This document shows, one piece after another, positions 34,447-46,322 of a stretch of DNA of 64,000 bases. The DNA is from Anaspis maculata. Its lineage: Eukaryota > Arthropoda > Insecta > Coleoptera > Scraptiidae. The notes beneath the pieces were generated by a model that worked only from the letters and a program-made list of their open reading frames with translations, did not search any database and was not told where the DNA came from. The position numbers and the translations under genes were made by a program. Each line of letters starts with the position of its first letter. Position 1 is the stretch's first letter. The stretch is taken from assembly GCA_949128115.1 (NCBI GenBank), contig OX421963.1:42081979-42145978 (forward strand). The letters are read 5' to 3'.

Positions 34447-36829
34447 TAGTGGGGTCGGTACGCTTTTGGATACTGCACTTTTGAGTAGAGTTATGAAACT
34501 TGGCACATAGTTTCTAGGGACTATAGGAAGAAATTTCGCTCGATGTTCCCAAAAAAAAATTCGACGGAATCCGTTATATAGGCCCCTTTTTCCAAAATGG
34601 CGACCAAGTTTTGAAAATTGGCTATTGGTCGTACAGTGGCGCGCAAAGTATCAATTCTCAACATTTTGACCATGACAAGTTGACTAAAGCCACCCCTGAC
34701 TTGATCCGTTCGATATTTTGGCCATTTGGGCCTTTTTTCTAAAATGGCAGCCAAACTTTGGAAGTTGGCATTTGGTCGTATAGTGGCCTGCAAGGTATCA
34801 ATTCTTGACATTTCGACCATGACAAGTCGATTAAAGCCTACCCCGACTTCATCCAACCTACATTTTGGCCTCAATACTCAGTTATAGTGCTGATACTGAA
34901 ATTTATTTTTCAATTTTTGAAGTGTTGTGGAAAACTACTTCTTGGACTTTCTGTGTATCCAACATGTAAGTAATCCGGAGAGCAGAACTACCACATTTTT
35001 CCAAAAAAATAAAAGGCCCCCCATCCCACTGGCAAAACCTATTTCACGCATGTATAAAACTGTCAAAACCATAAAAATATGTCGAAAGTACATACACATC
35101 AATTGCAAGTTGTTCCGGAATTTGTATTTGTGCTAAAAGACAAGTCAGGTTACATATTACGTTAACCAGAAATAACAGTGATTGAGGAATCTGCGCTCTA
35201 TTTGCTATGTCTCGCGTGTTATTTGCTGTTTCTCAGTGGTGTTTGGAGGTTAGACTTCTCCCTGCCTCTCAGACCTCAGACTTCGATATGGCGCCGATAT
35301 GGGATGTAATACCTTATTTAAAAATTTGCACGTTTGCGTTTGTGCGATTGTGCGAGACGCTCACCTACATTCTTCTTTACTGTTTTCTTTATCTATTACA
35401 TTGGTGAAGAACAGAACTCTCACCAATCCTGAATCCCTTTTCAATTCTAATTCTTGTAGGTGATCCAATTTCTACATGTTGCCACGGCTCGGCGCATATT
35501 ACACGACCCTACAAATTTAAAATCAGACGTGCCGAAATAGTAATTGACCATTTTGAAATAGCCAATACTAGGTACCTAAAGGATAATGGCACTCAAATTA
35601 CGAAACATGTTCGCTCAATAACAAAAAAAGTAGGTAGGTATCACTAAAAATCATGTGACAGGCTACCATTTTTCGGTTTTTCGTTAAAAAAGAAATGTTC
35701 CAATTCAAAACTGAACCCGATATTCGTGTTCAGGAGGTCGAAATCAGTTGGAGAACATTTTTTTATATAAGTTACAGAATGAGGCTTATGTGGCCGGTTT
35801 GTCTGTCTGTCTGTCTGTCTGTCCGAGTCCGTGCAGAAATTAAGACGCTGTACTCCTTCTCGAGAATTGAAACAAGAGTCTTGGAACTTTTTTCCGATTA
35901 ATAGCTGATGTCCCCAAGGGTAGCCAATGGCCACTATTTTTGTTATTCATACATCGTTATCATTATTCTCAAAAAACAGAGATCTCCTGTGCACTTCGAT
36001 GAAGTTGAACTTCTTCTCGGGAACTAAAGCTACAGCCCTTGAAGATTGAACTTTATCCGGTGGATAGCTTAGGTTCTCAAGGACCAAATAGGCAGAATGG
36101 CTTTAATAATTCGGCCGCCATCTTGGCTGCCATATTGAAATTTCTTATTAGTGGAACGATTGTCATGAAACTTGAAACTTACCCTTGTTTATGGTTGTCA
36201 CAGTTTTATACATGCGTTTTGCCACTGGGGGAGCCTTTCATTCCTTCGGAAAAATGTAGTGATTCTGCTCTCCGGATTACTCACATGTTGGACACACAGA
36301 AAGTCCAAGAAGTAGTTTTCCCTCGGGTTTTCCACAACCCTTCTCAAGATTAAAAAAAAAATTCTAAATCAGCACTATAATTATTGAGTATTCAGGTCAA
36401 AATTTAGGTTGAGCAGAGTCGGGGTAGGCCTAAATCGACTTGTCATGGTCGAAATGTCCAGAATTGACGCCTTACAGGCCACTATACGACCAAATTCCAA
36501 CTTTCGAAGTTTGGCTGCCATTTTGGAAAAAAAGGCCCAAATGACCAAAATATCAGACGGATCGAGTCAGGGGTGGCTTGAATCAACTCTTCATGGTCAA
36601 AATGTTAGGAATTGATACTTTGCGCGCCACTGTACGACCAATCGCCAATTTTCAAAATGTGGACGCCATTTTGGAAAAAGGGGCCTATATAACGAATTCC
36701 GTCGAAAATTTTTCTGGGAACATCGGGCGAAATTTCTTCTTATAGTCCCTAGAAACTATGTGTCAAGTTTCATAACTCTACTCAAAAGTGCAGTATCCAA
36801 GGGACTTTCGTCGCGTACCGTCCCCACTA
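34447..36829. mobile_element. 2.38-kb foldback element with CGT duplication
   Basis: Ends TAGTGGGGTCGGTACG and its complement; arms of about 630 bp (34447-35075 and 36198-36829), including an 'AAAATGGC' block pair. Flanked by CGT at 34444-34446 and 36830-36832. The empty paralogous site, GCCGCTCGTAACATTATATT at 47181-47200, has a single CGT. The loop, about 35076-36197, contains a (TGTC)n microsatellite. No transposase. The superfamily is unassigned; the termini do not match known CACTA or Harbinger rules. Confidence 0.8.
35799..35823 (+). repeat. (TGTC)n microsatellite
   Basis: About six tandem CTGT/TGTC units in the loop of the foldback element. Confidence 0.8.
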
Positions 36830-37141
36830 CGTAACAATATTATAATCGAGTAGTTTAGTCAGCTTGTTATGCTGACTACAAAAATGTGATGAACTTGTGG
36901 GTTTTACCGCAAATAACTAGCCAAAAATAGATTAATCTCAATTGTGCGAATACTATTGTGGTTATATGACTGATTATAGCGCCAAAATTCAGAAGTGAGA
37001 CATGTTTTTCACACTTACCTTATTTTGTCAGTCTATGATAGTCTTATAAATGCCTCGAAGTGCGAAAAGCAGTCCTGATGAAATTTTCTTTTTCAAAAAT
37101 TTGGTTTTTATCTTCTTGGCTGTAGATCTAAGACTCAACAC

Positions 37142-38363
37142 TCACAAGCGAGCTCGCACCTCGGACGTAACAGTCTCCAATCCTTGATGAAAACAAGCTT
37201 CGTGGTAGTGCTTGATTATCAGTCTTGCTACGGAATCTCTTCCGTCCAATACCAGTATAATGGCATGTTTCTCTTTTGTATTCATTTCGCATAAGTTCTT
37301 AGTTCGTCCAGCAAGTCGAATCAGACCATCACCATCAATGGTCGGGGATAGACAGTGCATGCGGCTTGATTTATGTAGTCTTCTGTTTGACAAGCAACGC
37401 TTTTTCCAGTTTTTCTGGCACAATTATGCGGCTTCAGGCTTTTCAAAAACATTATCGACGCTTCGAGCTCAGTTGTTTTTGGATCCAGATTCTGAAAATT
37501 TGCAACAATTACAATAACTGCTGCCTATTTCAATCGATAGGCTAAAATGAGAAATATGTACTTCCTTAAATCTTCCACGCCCACGTCAAGCACATGCAAA
37601 ATGTAGGGTTGGCAACAAGCAACTGAAGCATTCCGTCATAAATCACTTCAGTGGGACTAGGCAGCAGTCTGTTTGTTTATGACTTGTTCTTGTTTATACA
37701 GGAAAGGCGACCATAACCATAGACAGACTACTCAGGCTAGGTTAGGGCTGCAGACCAAATGAGATCTTCAGGCGGCATTCTTAAATTTTTCTGTGGGCAT
37801 CCCAAGATTGGAGTTTGGCTGAATCAGTTTTTTTTCTTTCTTCACTGATCGTTGCTCTACTTCCAATCTCTGAATCGATTCCCTATCTTGGCTATTCACC
37901 GATGCTGCCTCGAATGCTGCTACTGTCTCGAGTAAGCGTTGTCGGGACTCCAATTCTTCTTTCTCAGCTTCTCGTTGTCTTTCCGATCTCCTCTTTTCCA
38001 GTTCAAGCTCTTGCGTTTGTCGTTCTAGTTCAAGCTGTTGTTGTTCAAGCTGCTTTTGTCTCGCCAATTCTTCTTTTTTTTTCGGCTCTTTCATTAGTCT
38101 GTTCAGTTTTTTTGCTTTTCGATCTCAATCGCTGATTTTCTGCACTTTACTGAACTTTTCTCTGGCATCTGGATTGACACCGGCATCGCCTTGTCTTTCC
38201 CTGGAGTCTTATGTGCGGTACCTATTTTCTTCCTGGGCTTGTCGGGCTTTAGGCTTGTCTTCCTGAGAACGTCCGCCAGAAGCGTCAAGTCTAGAGCTTG
38301 CAGCTGGGTTTTATCTTGAGCTTCGTTTTGTAGCTGGCTTCTTCCTTGTCTGAGGTCTGACAA
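37142..38363 (-). pseudogene. Internally deleted BEL/Pao relic
   Basis: Read on the minus strand. 38363-38103 then 38094-37768 encodes a Lys/Glu/Gln-rich coiled-coil segment (QQQLELERQTQELELEKRR) like the N-terminal part of some BEL/Pao Gag proteins. After about 300 non-coding bases, 37423-37142 encodes an integrase N-terminal segment (DGLIRLAGRTK, RLIIKHYHEACFHQGLETV), the usual H...H half of the HHCC zinc domain. Protease, RT and RNase H are absent and frames are broken, so this is a deletion relic. The Gag part alone is weak evidence because coiled coils are generic; the integrase part is convincing. No LTRs are recognised. Confidence 0.55.
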
Positions 38364-38521
38364 GTTTAGGTTTCGGCACCAATGTTAGAAATCTCTTTCT
38401 GTTCCTTTCATATTTTATTTCTGTCAATCTGATTCCAAAATTACCAATATCAATAATAGGTACTAACAAAGGCTAATCGTCCATTGTCCGTAACAAGAAC
38501 TATTCACTACTGACTGATATA

Positions 38522-39190
38522 CAGGGTGTTTTGCAATTACGGTTACAAACTTTTAGAGAAGATTCCCCATCAAAAATGGACCAGGAAAAAATATAACTTC
38601 GATGTCCTAAAATGCTCCGTTGAAAAGCTACAAAGTGTTCAAGTTTACTTTTTAAAATCGATTTTTTGACATAACTTTTGAACTATTCAACCGATTTTGT
38701 TCAAATTTAAAACAAAGTTAACCGAAATAGGTCTCTATCAAAATAATAATACCAACGTGTTTTCAAAAAAAAATTAGGGGTGTAGATAATGGGAGAAATA
38801 TGAGAACACCCCCTCATTATTTACGCCCCTGAATTTTTTTTTTAATTCTATTTTTTACAATTTTTCACCCTCTAAGCTTTTTTTTCAAATTGTTCTAATT
38901 TTTCCACGATTCCACGTTCGATATAGAAAAAAACTTATCTTGCTAAATTTTGATTATAGGCTTCGTTTTCGAGATTTGCAACTTTGGAAAACATCTCGAA
39001 ATCGACTCTTTCAATTAGCCCAAATTTTTTTTCCTGAAAATTTCTCGTTTGCCTAGAGAACCTATTTCTGCTGAGAAATAATGATTTTTTTTAAATAGCT
39101 AGGGATGTAAAAAATAGGTGGGAAATATGAGGAAACACCCCTCAGGGAATCTCCCCTAGAAGTTTGTAACCGTATTCGCGAAACATCCTG
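38522..39190. mobile_element. 669-bp MITE with CAGG ends and TA duplication
   Basis: Left end CAGGGTGTTTTGCAATTACG and right end, inverted, CAGGATGTTTCGCGAATACG, both followed inward by GTTACAAACTT. Flanked by TA at 38520-38521 and 39191-39192. CAGGGTG termini with TA duplication are common for mariner-type MITEs in insects. No ORF. Confidence 0.7.
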
Positions 39191-39209
39191 TATAAGCGAT
39201 GTAGGTATA

Positions 39210-39371
39210 GACAATACAAATAGAAAAGACCATATGTCGTCACGGATTTTTACGGTTGCGTAGGAACCAGGCGAGTCCATCATTCAAAAAAAGGTTGGCT
39301 GATTTTTGATGCCCCAATATCCGTGACGACGGTGGTGACAACATAATATGGTCTTCTCTATTTGTATTGTC
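39210..39371. mobile_element. 162-bp hairpin MITE, copy 1
   Basis: Begins GACAATACAAATAGAAAAGA and ends with the inverted equivalent. Nearly identical to 52531-52688, with only a few differences, among them small indels near the right end. An inner inverted pair GTCGTCACGGAT/ATCCGTGACGAC adds a second stem. Confidence 0.85.
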
Positions 39372-39949
39372 TGTACCTATGATGTCGTTTTTAATTCACT
39401 TGAAAAAACTTGAGAACATCTTCGTTTTCTCTTTTCACCTGCCTTACAACAGGTTGACCTTTCCAGAAAACTTATCTCTACCCAGCGCAATTCACGATCC
39501 TGTTTCAATTTCAATATTGTCGAACGTAAATAGGGCATTAAAAAGGATCTCGCTTGCAAGTTATGATGTAGTGTCGTTAAAAGTTACACCGTCCGCCGGC
39601 GGTGTCATCACAATAGGGTGTACTTCCACATAATAACCCTGCGAAGTACGTAAATACCTACTTCATGTTATCACGTATCGAAGCAGAGCATTAATCTCTT
39701 GGGCATTACGGCATATTATCATCGATTAGTGCTCGTAGAATTTCGCTGACGGTTTGTTGGTGGCTGGTCCTGAATAGGTAAAACATTGTAAACTAACATG
39801 AACGATACCTACACATTGTGTACGTTCGGTCTACACACAAACACAATTTTGTATTGTATTGCCACAAACGGAACCGTTTTTTACCATTTTATATACAGAT
39901 TGCCTCTCAGTCGAAATATGCAAGAATAAGGCTGTGCAGTTTTCATATA

Positions 39950-40080
39950 CCGGGTGTTTATAAACGTCTGTGATCGCATCGCCTTTGGAATCCGCTCTCG
40001 ATCACTACAATTGCGCCTGTTACTTCGTTTTTCGACCTGACCCAAGCCTGCCGCGATCACAGTCTCTTATAAACACCCCG
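39950..40080. mobile_element. 131-bp MITE with TA duplication
   Basis: CCGGGTGTTTATAA at the left and TTATAAACACCCCG at the right, with an inner TGTGATCGC/GCGATCACA pair, between TA (39948-39949) and TA (40081-40082). Confidence 0.75.
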
Positions 40081-40082
40081 TA

Positions 40083-41185
40083 CTTAGGTGTGAAAATGTG
40101 ATGCATTTCTCTCAATGCTGAAAAGGGTCTATTCGGAAAGTCATCGTGCATATGCATATTGTTCAAAAAAGAAAAGCATTCGTGTTTTGTAACTGTTGAA
40201 AACAATGTTGTACCACCTCGGAATCTTGTATTTTTAGTTGATGGACGTAACCACACTTGTTGATGTTTTGAAACAGGTACATGTTTTGGTATTAGTTGGA
40301 TCCGATCCAAACATCTGGGTAGAGCACCAAATACACGAAGACAAATACCTTGATTCCTACACACATGGCATCAGCCATCAGGATAAGCGACATTTTGTCA
40401 TCCATTAAACTTTTCTTGTATTTTAAATTAAAAATAATGAAAATTTAGCCAGGAGGTGCGTGGAGGGTATTAAAACGCAAGAGGCGACTGTGAGAAACGC
40501 GCGAAGAGTTATATCCTAGTGAGCACACCCTAAATCCTATTTTGCATAATTTTCAAATTTCTGTTGTTAATGGACTGAATTAAAGCCATATTCTCTCACT
40601 GCCACGCACATTTGCACCCAACAGAAAAAAGTGCGCTCATTCTCATCCCACCCCTCTTTGTTTCTTGAAATTTCGGGGTATACCGCACCAGTATAAACGC
40701 TTCTGGAAATATTTTTGAACAATATTTGGATGTTTAATATTTCCATTTGAGCTGAGAGGATATAACGCGATTTACATTTAGAGTGTTTTCTGTTTATTAT
40801 TGTTCTTTCTTTTCTGTTTATTATACATACGACGGTATATGTTTAAACAATTACCAAACCGACAGATGATGGGGTTGAAATGGCGAAGCGTTTCCAAGAA
40901 TTAGGGTACACAGTCGTCATATGTAACTTGAAATGTGCTTCGCGCCTGTGGCATCAATGTCGTTTCCAGGACTAATTAGTCATTATTGTTGTATGTGATG
41001 CTATCAATTTGAATTTGTGTTAATAAATCATTACAGTCACGGTTGGTTTACTAACTAATCGATTATATCAAATGTATACGTATTCGAAATGTTTAATCAA
41101 CGTTGGATTATAGCTAAATTATGAATATAAAAATCTGGATGCGAAATGCAAAATTGCTGGGCGTTCGATGCTCGTTGAACCTAAA
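40083..41185. other. Spacer, no recognisable gene
   Basis: A 114-codon ORF spans 40020-40364 on the minus strand without recognisable motifs, partly over the MITE. Nothing else supported. Confidence 0.4.
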
Positions 41186-42007
41186 CTGCGCAACAGTCAA
41201 TGTGTCCACCTCGAAAATTTTACCCTTTTTGAAAATTGTATAATTTTCGAATGCCACCAGTGATTTTAAAACGGTTTACTTTGTTTGAAGGGCTGATCCT
41301 TCGTTTATCTGAAGGATTGACGGCGAACATTTTGTAACTTCAAATAAAGCTCCTACAGGGTGATATGTAAACCGGTGCAAAATTACTCTGCCGTCAAGAG
41401 GTCCCCGTTTGCGGAAAAGATAAATTCTTCCAATTTTAGCGATAAAACCACAAAGGCTGATGCTTTGCTTTTGCGCCATTCCAGATTTTTGTAAATCGGA
41501 AGTCTAACAATGAAGATATGAATTTTCATTGGAAGATCTGCATTCAAGTTCTATCGGTACGAAGCATTATCGCATTTGTGATGATAAGAAGGTGCAATTG
41601 AGCAAATTTGGACCTTGAAGGGTTTCAAACAATATGACTCACAACACACCTTCATTATTCTGAAGGTGACTGGAGTACGGGCAATTTTTTCAAATGATAA
41701 GGGTTAAAAATTTGAAAACCTCAAATAAACATCATTTGGCGTTTGAAACCTCTTTTCTTCGTAAATTTGGGCTTCTGAATACGATTTTGTCGTCTAATTT
41801 CAATTTCATGTCACAGGAAAATGCCCAAAGGCCGAAAAAAGGAAAGAAACACAAGGCTTGTGAATATCCAAATGACGTCTGGATATTGCCTTGATTTGAA
41901 TATTTCATCGTCACTTTAAACATCGATGGAACATTGTGATATTGAAAGGTCTCCAGAATTCATTTAAAGAGACCGAATTGACCAATATTTTGTGGTTTCT
42001 AGCACTT

Positions 42008-43252
42008 TTTTTAGCGCATTTTCCATCTTGATAAAAATCGCTATTGCAACCGCTTTGTCCGTCCGTCCGTCCGTCCGTCCGTTCCTCGAACTCCTCCCAA
42101 ACTAGACGACCTAGCTTTCTAATTTTTTCGCTGTTACATAGCTGCCACTCCCAAAGGAGGGCTAGGCTATATTGGATGTCTATATTGCGCCGCCAACATA
42201 GAGAAAACCGCCCCCGATAAACTTGAAATAACATAATATTGCACTTTCTACCAGACCTGATGCTCTGGTGTTCTCATTTTTTGAATAGTACATAGTTGCC
42301 ACTCATAAACGTGAGTTAAGAAACAGTCCGTCATCAATATGCGCCGCCGACATGAAAAAACTGCTAAAAACCGCCCCCAATCACTTTAAAATGAAAAACA
42401 TAAACCCGAAGACATAGCGATCTGATTCTTTCGGTATATAAATAGCTGACTAAAAATTGGAGAGGATAGGCTACTTTTGATTAGTCGCCGCCCCCAGATT
42501 CCGCCCCCAAACGATAAAAAGTGCAACTTTCAACACTTTTCACTGATTTAGCTGATAATGTTACCTCGAACATTTATAAACTCTTGACTCAAACTGTGCA
42601 AGAATTTCTTTGCCAAACTCTGCCGCTCCCACACGCCGCCGCCGCCCCCAAAGTGAGAGATAAATGTAAAACATGAACCTGAAGACATAGCGATCTAATT
42701 CTTTCACTATATTGATGGCTGACTGATATTGGAAAAATATAGGCCACTTTTAATTAGCCGCCGCCTCCAGCTGCCGCCTCCAAACAAACAAAAAATGCAA
42801 CTTTCACAATTTTCACTGATTTTTATATTTCCCTCACATTTAGAAACTCCCAACTCAAACTGTGCAACAGTTACTTTGCCGAATGCTGCCGCCCCCCCAC
42901 GCTGCCCTCAAAGTGAGAGATAAATGAAAAACATAAACCCGAAGACATAACGATCTTATTCTTTCGCTTTTCGCTATATGGATAGCTAACTAAAAATGGG
43001 AAAGAATAGGCTACCTTTGACATGGCGCCGCCTCCAACTTCCACCCCCAAAAGAGAAGAAGTGCAACTTTCAATAATTTCCACTGAATTACATTTTAATG
43101 TTACCTCAAACATTCAGAAACTCCCAACTCAAACTATGAAAGAATTTCTTTGCCAAACTCTGCCGCTCCCACACGCCGCCCCCAAAGTAAGAGATGAATG
43201 TAAAACATAACCCTGAAGACATAGCGATCAAATTGTTCCGCTATATAGATAG
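42008..43252 (+). mobile_element. C-rich tandem-unit element, copy B (right-truncated)
   Basis: Matches copy A from AGCGCATTTTCC and the (TCCG)n array (42056-42082) onward, without the 1469-bp insertion. It stops at ATAGATAGGGGAGAG near 43252, where other sequence begins. Confidence 0.75.
42394..43250 (+). repeat. Tandem ~270-bp C-rich units, second array
   Basis: Unit starts (AACATAAACCCGAAGACATA-like) at about 42397, 42671, 42930 and 43205 (partial). Same CCGCCCCCA clusters and GTGCAACTTTCA box as the 16611-17790 array. Unit 2 has the CCGCCGCCGCCCCC expansion at 42636. Confidence 0.8.
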
Positions 43253-43837
43253 GGGAGAGTGGGGCACAGGAGTCCGGCGGGGCACAGAGGTCTTCGTGAA
43301 TAATTATGGTACATGTGCTGCGATCTGTACGATAAATATCGCGTTTGCAGCTCAAAAGGCATCTGCATCGGTCGGTAATGACATTTTGCCATTGTGGCTA
43401 AAGCTGTCGGGGAGCCGGCAGAAAAAGTGATTTTCGAGGTCAGTCTTGTAAAATTTACTTATCTAAATTCCATCTGAAGAAGTTAAACGAGTTGGGTCTA
43501 AGTCAATCTTTCGCAGTAGTTTGATAGTACTATAAATGAAGCTCAGAAACCCCCTAATGGTTGGGCATTATGGAACGTTTTGGTTTCCCAACCATTTTTT
43601 TTGTTTAAAAAATGTGCACTTGGGGCAGAGAGGACCGTCGCGTGGTGCGTGCAAGGGCCTCAGAAGATGATGACAATTTCCCGTGCATCAAATGTTAGGC
43701 TGACAGAGATGATGCTGAAAATTTTCACTACAAATGAGATTCCTATTTTTTGAATGTTTTTATTCTCACATTACAAAGTTTATAAAATGTTATTCAGATA
43801 TTTTTCAATTATGCTTCGAGTTTTCTTGTTTCAGTAT

Positions 43838-43958
43838 GTCTCTTTAAATGTATTCTGAAGACCTTTTGATGTCACAATGGTCCATCGATGGACCGTGGAC
43901 CATGGACCATATGGACCATTGTGACATCAAAAGGTCTTCAGAATACATTTAAAGAGAC
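43838..43958. repeat. Perfect 48-bp inverted repeat around a CCATGG-rich loop
   Basis: 43838-43885 and 43911-43958 are exact reverse complements (outer bases GTCTCTTTAAATG). The 25-bp loop is itself made of GGACCAT-type palindromic pieces. The right arm and following 40 bases recur in direct orientation at 41936-42007. Confidence 0.9.
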
Positions 43959-43998
43959 CGAATTGACCAATATTTTGTGGTTTCTAGCACTTTTTTTT

Positions 43999-44733
43999 TC
44001 ATTTGCTTGACCTTTTGAAGTCAGTTGTTGCGGTACAAGCTTTGACAATTTCGGTAGTACTAAGAATGTCATTCAATCAGTTTAAGGCTCTATTCCGGCT
44101 GAAATTGCTGCATTTTCCATTAGCAGGGCTACTTTATTTCCGAATGAGACTCTGCCTGTTGATGGGATTGTTGCCAACAAAGGGCTGAGATGGTTACCAA
44201 TGTTACCATAGAGCTTGAAATATAGACCATTTCCAGTGACGTCACGCAGCTCCGTCTTGAACAGCTGATTCGGGGCAACGTCAGTCAGATATGCGTTATC
44301 TGTCACGGGGCACGTGGGCTATGTCAGTCATGTGCGTCAGTCAGATTGGTAATATGTCAATCTGTCAGTCGGTGTCGGTGTGTGAAAGTCACTGGTGACA
44401 CAAAGTTTTGACAAACTGACACGTACAGTTGACATCATGTTGACGATGTCCCGAATCAGCCGGTCGACACGTGCGTGTGACGTCATGTGGAAATGGTCTA
44501 TTGCAATACGTTTTAAATTTGCCCGCTCTATGGGAACCATCTAACCCTTTATTGACAACAATCCCATCAACAGGCAGAGTCTCATTCGGAAATAAAGTAG
44601 CCCTGCTAATGGAAAATGCAGCAATTTCAGCCGGAATAGAGCCTTAAACTGATTGAATGACATTCTTAGTACTACCGAAATTGTCAAAGCTTGTACCACA
44701 ACAACTGACTTCAAAAGGTCAAGCAAATGAAAT
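43999..44733. mobile_element. 735-bp snapback element
   Basis: 43999-44190 and 44541-44733 are inverted copies with very few differences; the same 61-codon translation appears on opposite strands, differing at three residues. The pairing continues inward (ATAGACCATTTCCA near 44221 with its complement near 44490; CTGATTCGGG near 44267 with its complement near 44452). The loop is rich in GTCAGTCAG. No protein function. Confidence 0.8.
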
Positions 44734-45205
44734 CAAGTGAGTATGCCTTCACGTGCGTGAGTCTCAGTAGCGCATTTTCTCAAAGAGGCATATTGTGAAC
44801 GTAAAGAAATTTGGTTGAAAGAGAAACACATCATTCCTTGCCCACTTTCTTCATTCGAAACTCATTGTGATATTGTGTTATCAGAATGGGGTACTTGCCA
44901 ATAAAAAAGATTTAAATGAAAATTATTTCACCTATCAATTAATTTTTAGTCGGCTATCCATATAGCGAAAGAATTAGATTGCTATGTCTTCGGGTTTATG
45001 TTTTCCATTTATCTCTTACTTTGAGGGCAGCGTGTGGGGGTGGCAGCATTCGGCAAAGTAACTGTTGCACAGTTTGAGTTAAGAGTTTCTAAATGTTTAA
45101 GGAAATATGACAATCAGTGAAAATTGTGAAAGTTGCATTTTTTTTGTTTAGGGGCGGGAGCTGGAGGCGGCGACTAACTATATCTTCCCATTTTTAGTCA
45201 GCTAG
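44733..45205 (-). mobile_element. C-rich tandem-unit element, copy C (inverted, left-truncated)
   Basis: 44733-44900 is the reverse complement of 17800-17958 (element right end). 44945-45205 is one inverted tandem unit plus part of the next. It stops at GCTAGGGGAGAGTGGGGCAC. Confidence 0.75.
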
Positions 45206-46322
45206 GGGAGAGTGGGGCACAGGGGACCATCTAAGCAAAAAGAAATCGTATCTTTTCAAGTTTGATTGATAATGAATTGCTTTCATGATATGATGAACAA
45301 TACTTACCTGGCTTTCGACTGCTCTTGTCAGTTTTAGTCTAGTCTGTTCTTTGAAGGTTCTATTACAAAAAGTTTAGACCGAGGTTTAGACCATTGCACT
45401 CGGACCTGTCTGCCCCACCCCTCGGGGCACATCGGACCACCATGCTCAACATTTGGACAAAATGTAAACATGTTGTTAAAAGCTGAATAAGCTATTTTAT
45501 TCAAGATAATCCTACGAACAAGTATGAAACTTCAAGTATGCAATATAGAATCACAAAGATCATGATGTCAAGATGTTGAAGTGACGATGAAAGATTCAAA
45601 TCAAGGCAATATCCAGACGTCATTCGGATATTCACAAACCTTGTGTTTCTTTCCATATTTCGGCCTTTGGGCCCTTTGCTGTGACGTGAAATTGAAATTT
45701 GAAAACAGAATCGTATTCTAAAGCTCAAATTTGAGAAGAAAAGAGGTTTGAAACGTCAAATAAATGATGTTTGAGGTTTTGAAATTTTTAATCCTTCATC
45801 ATTTGTAAAAAATTGCCAGTAATTGAGTCACTTTTGAAATAATGAAGGTGTGTTGTAAGTCATATTGTTTGAAACCCTTCAAGGTCCAAATTTGCTCAAT
45901 GGCACCTTCTTATTGTCATAAATGCGATAATGCCACGTACCGATAGAACTTGAATGCAGATCTTCCAATAAAAATTCATATCTTCATTGTTCCGATTTGA
46001 CTTCCGATTTACAAAAATCTGGAAAGGCGCTAAGGCGAAGCATCAGCCTTTGTGCTTTTATCGCTAAAATTGGAAGAATCTATTTTTTCTGCTAACGGGA
46101 AGCTCTTGACGGCAGAGTAATTTTTCACCGGTTTACATATTACCCTGTAGGAGCTTTATTTGAAGTTACTAGATGTTTGGCGTCAATCCTTCAGATAAAC
46201 GAAGAATCAGCCTTTCAAACAAAGCAATCCGTATTAAAATCACTGGTAGCATTCGGAAATTATACCATTTTCAAAAAGGGTAAAATTTTTGAGGTGGACA
46301 CATTGACTGTTGCGTAGTTTAT

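Larger units (their letters stand above)
41186..46322. mobile_element. 5.1-kb palindromic composite with ~745-bp inverted arms
   Basis: 41186-41930 is the reverse complement of 45574-46322. The outer termini are AAACTGCGCAACAGTCAATG and its near complement. The core contains, in order: a C-rich tandem element copy (42008-43252), a GGGGAGAGTGGGGCACAG-starting segment (43253-43837), a 48-bp-armed hairpin (43838-43958), a snapback element (43999-44733), an inverted copy of the C-rich element (44733-45205) and a second GGGGAGAGTGGGGCACAG segment (45206-45500). No coding sequence is recognised. No target duplication is clear. Confidence 0.7.

Noticed and set aside
34447..34454. CACTA (EnSpm) assignment for the foldback element
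   Set aside because: The element begins with TAGTGGGG and ends CCCCACTA, the reverse orientation of CACTA...TAGTG termini.
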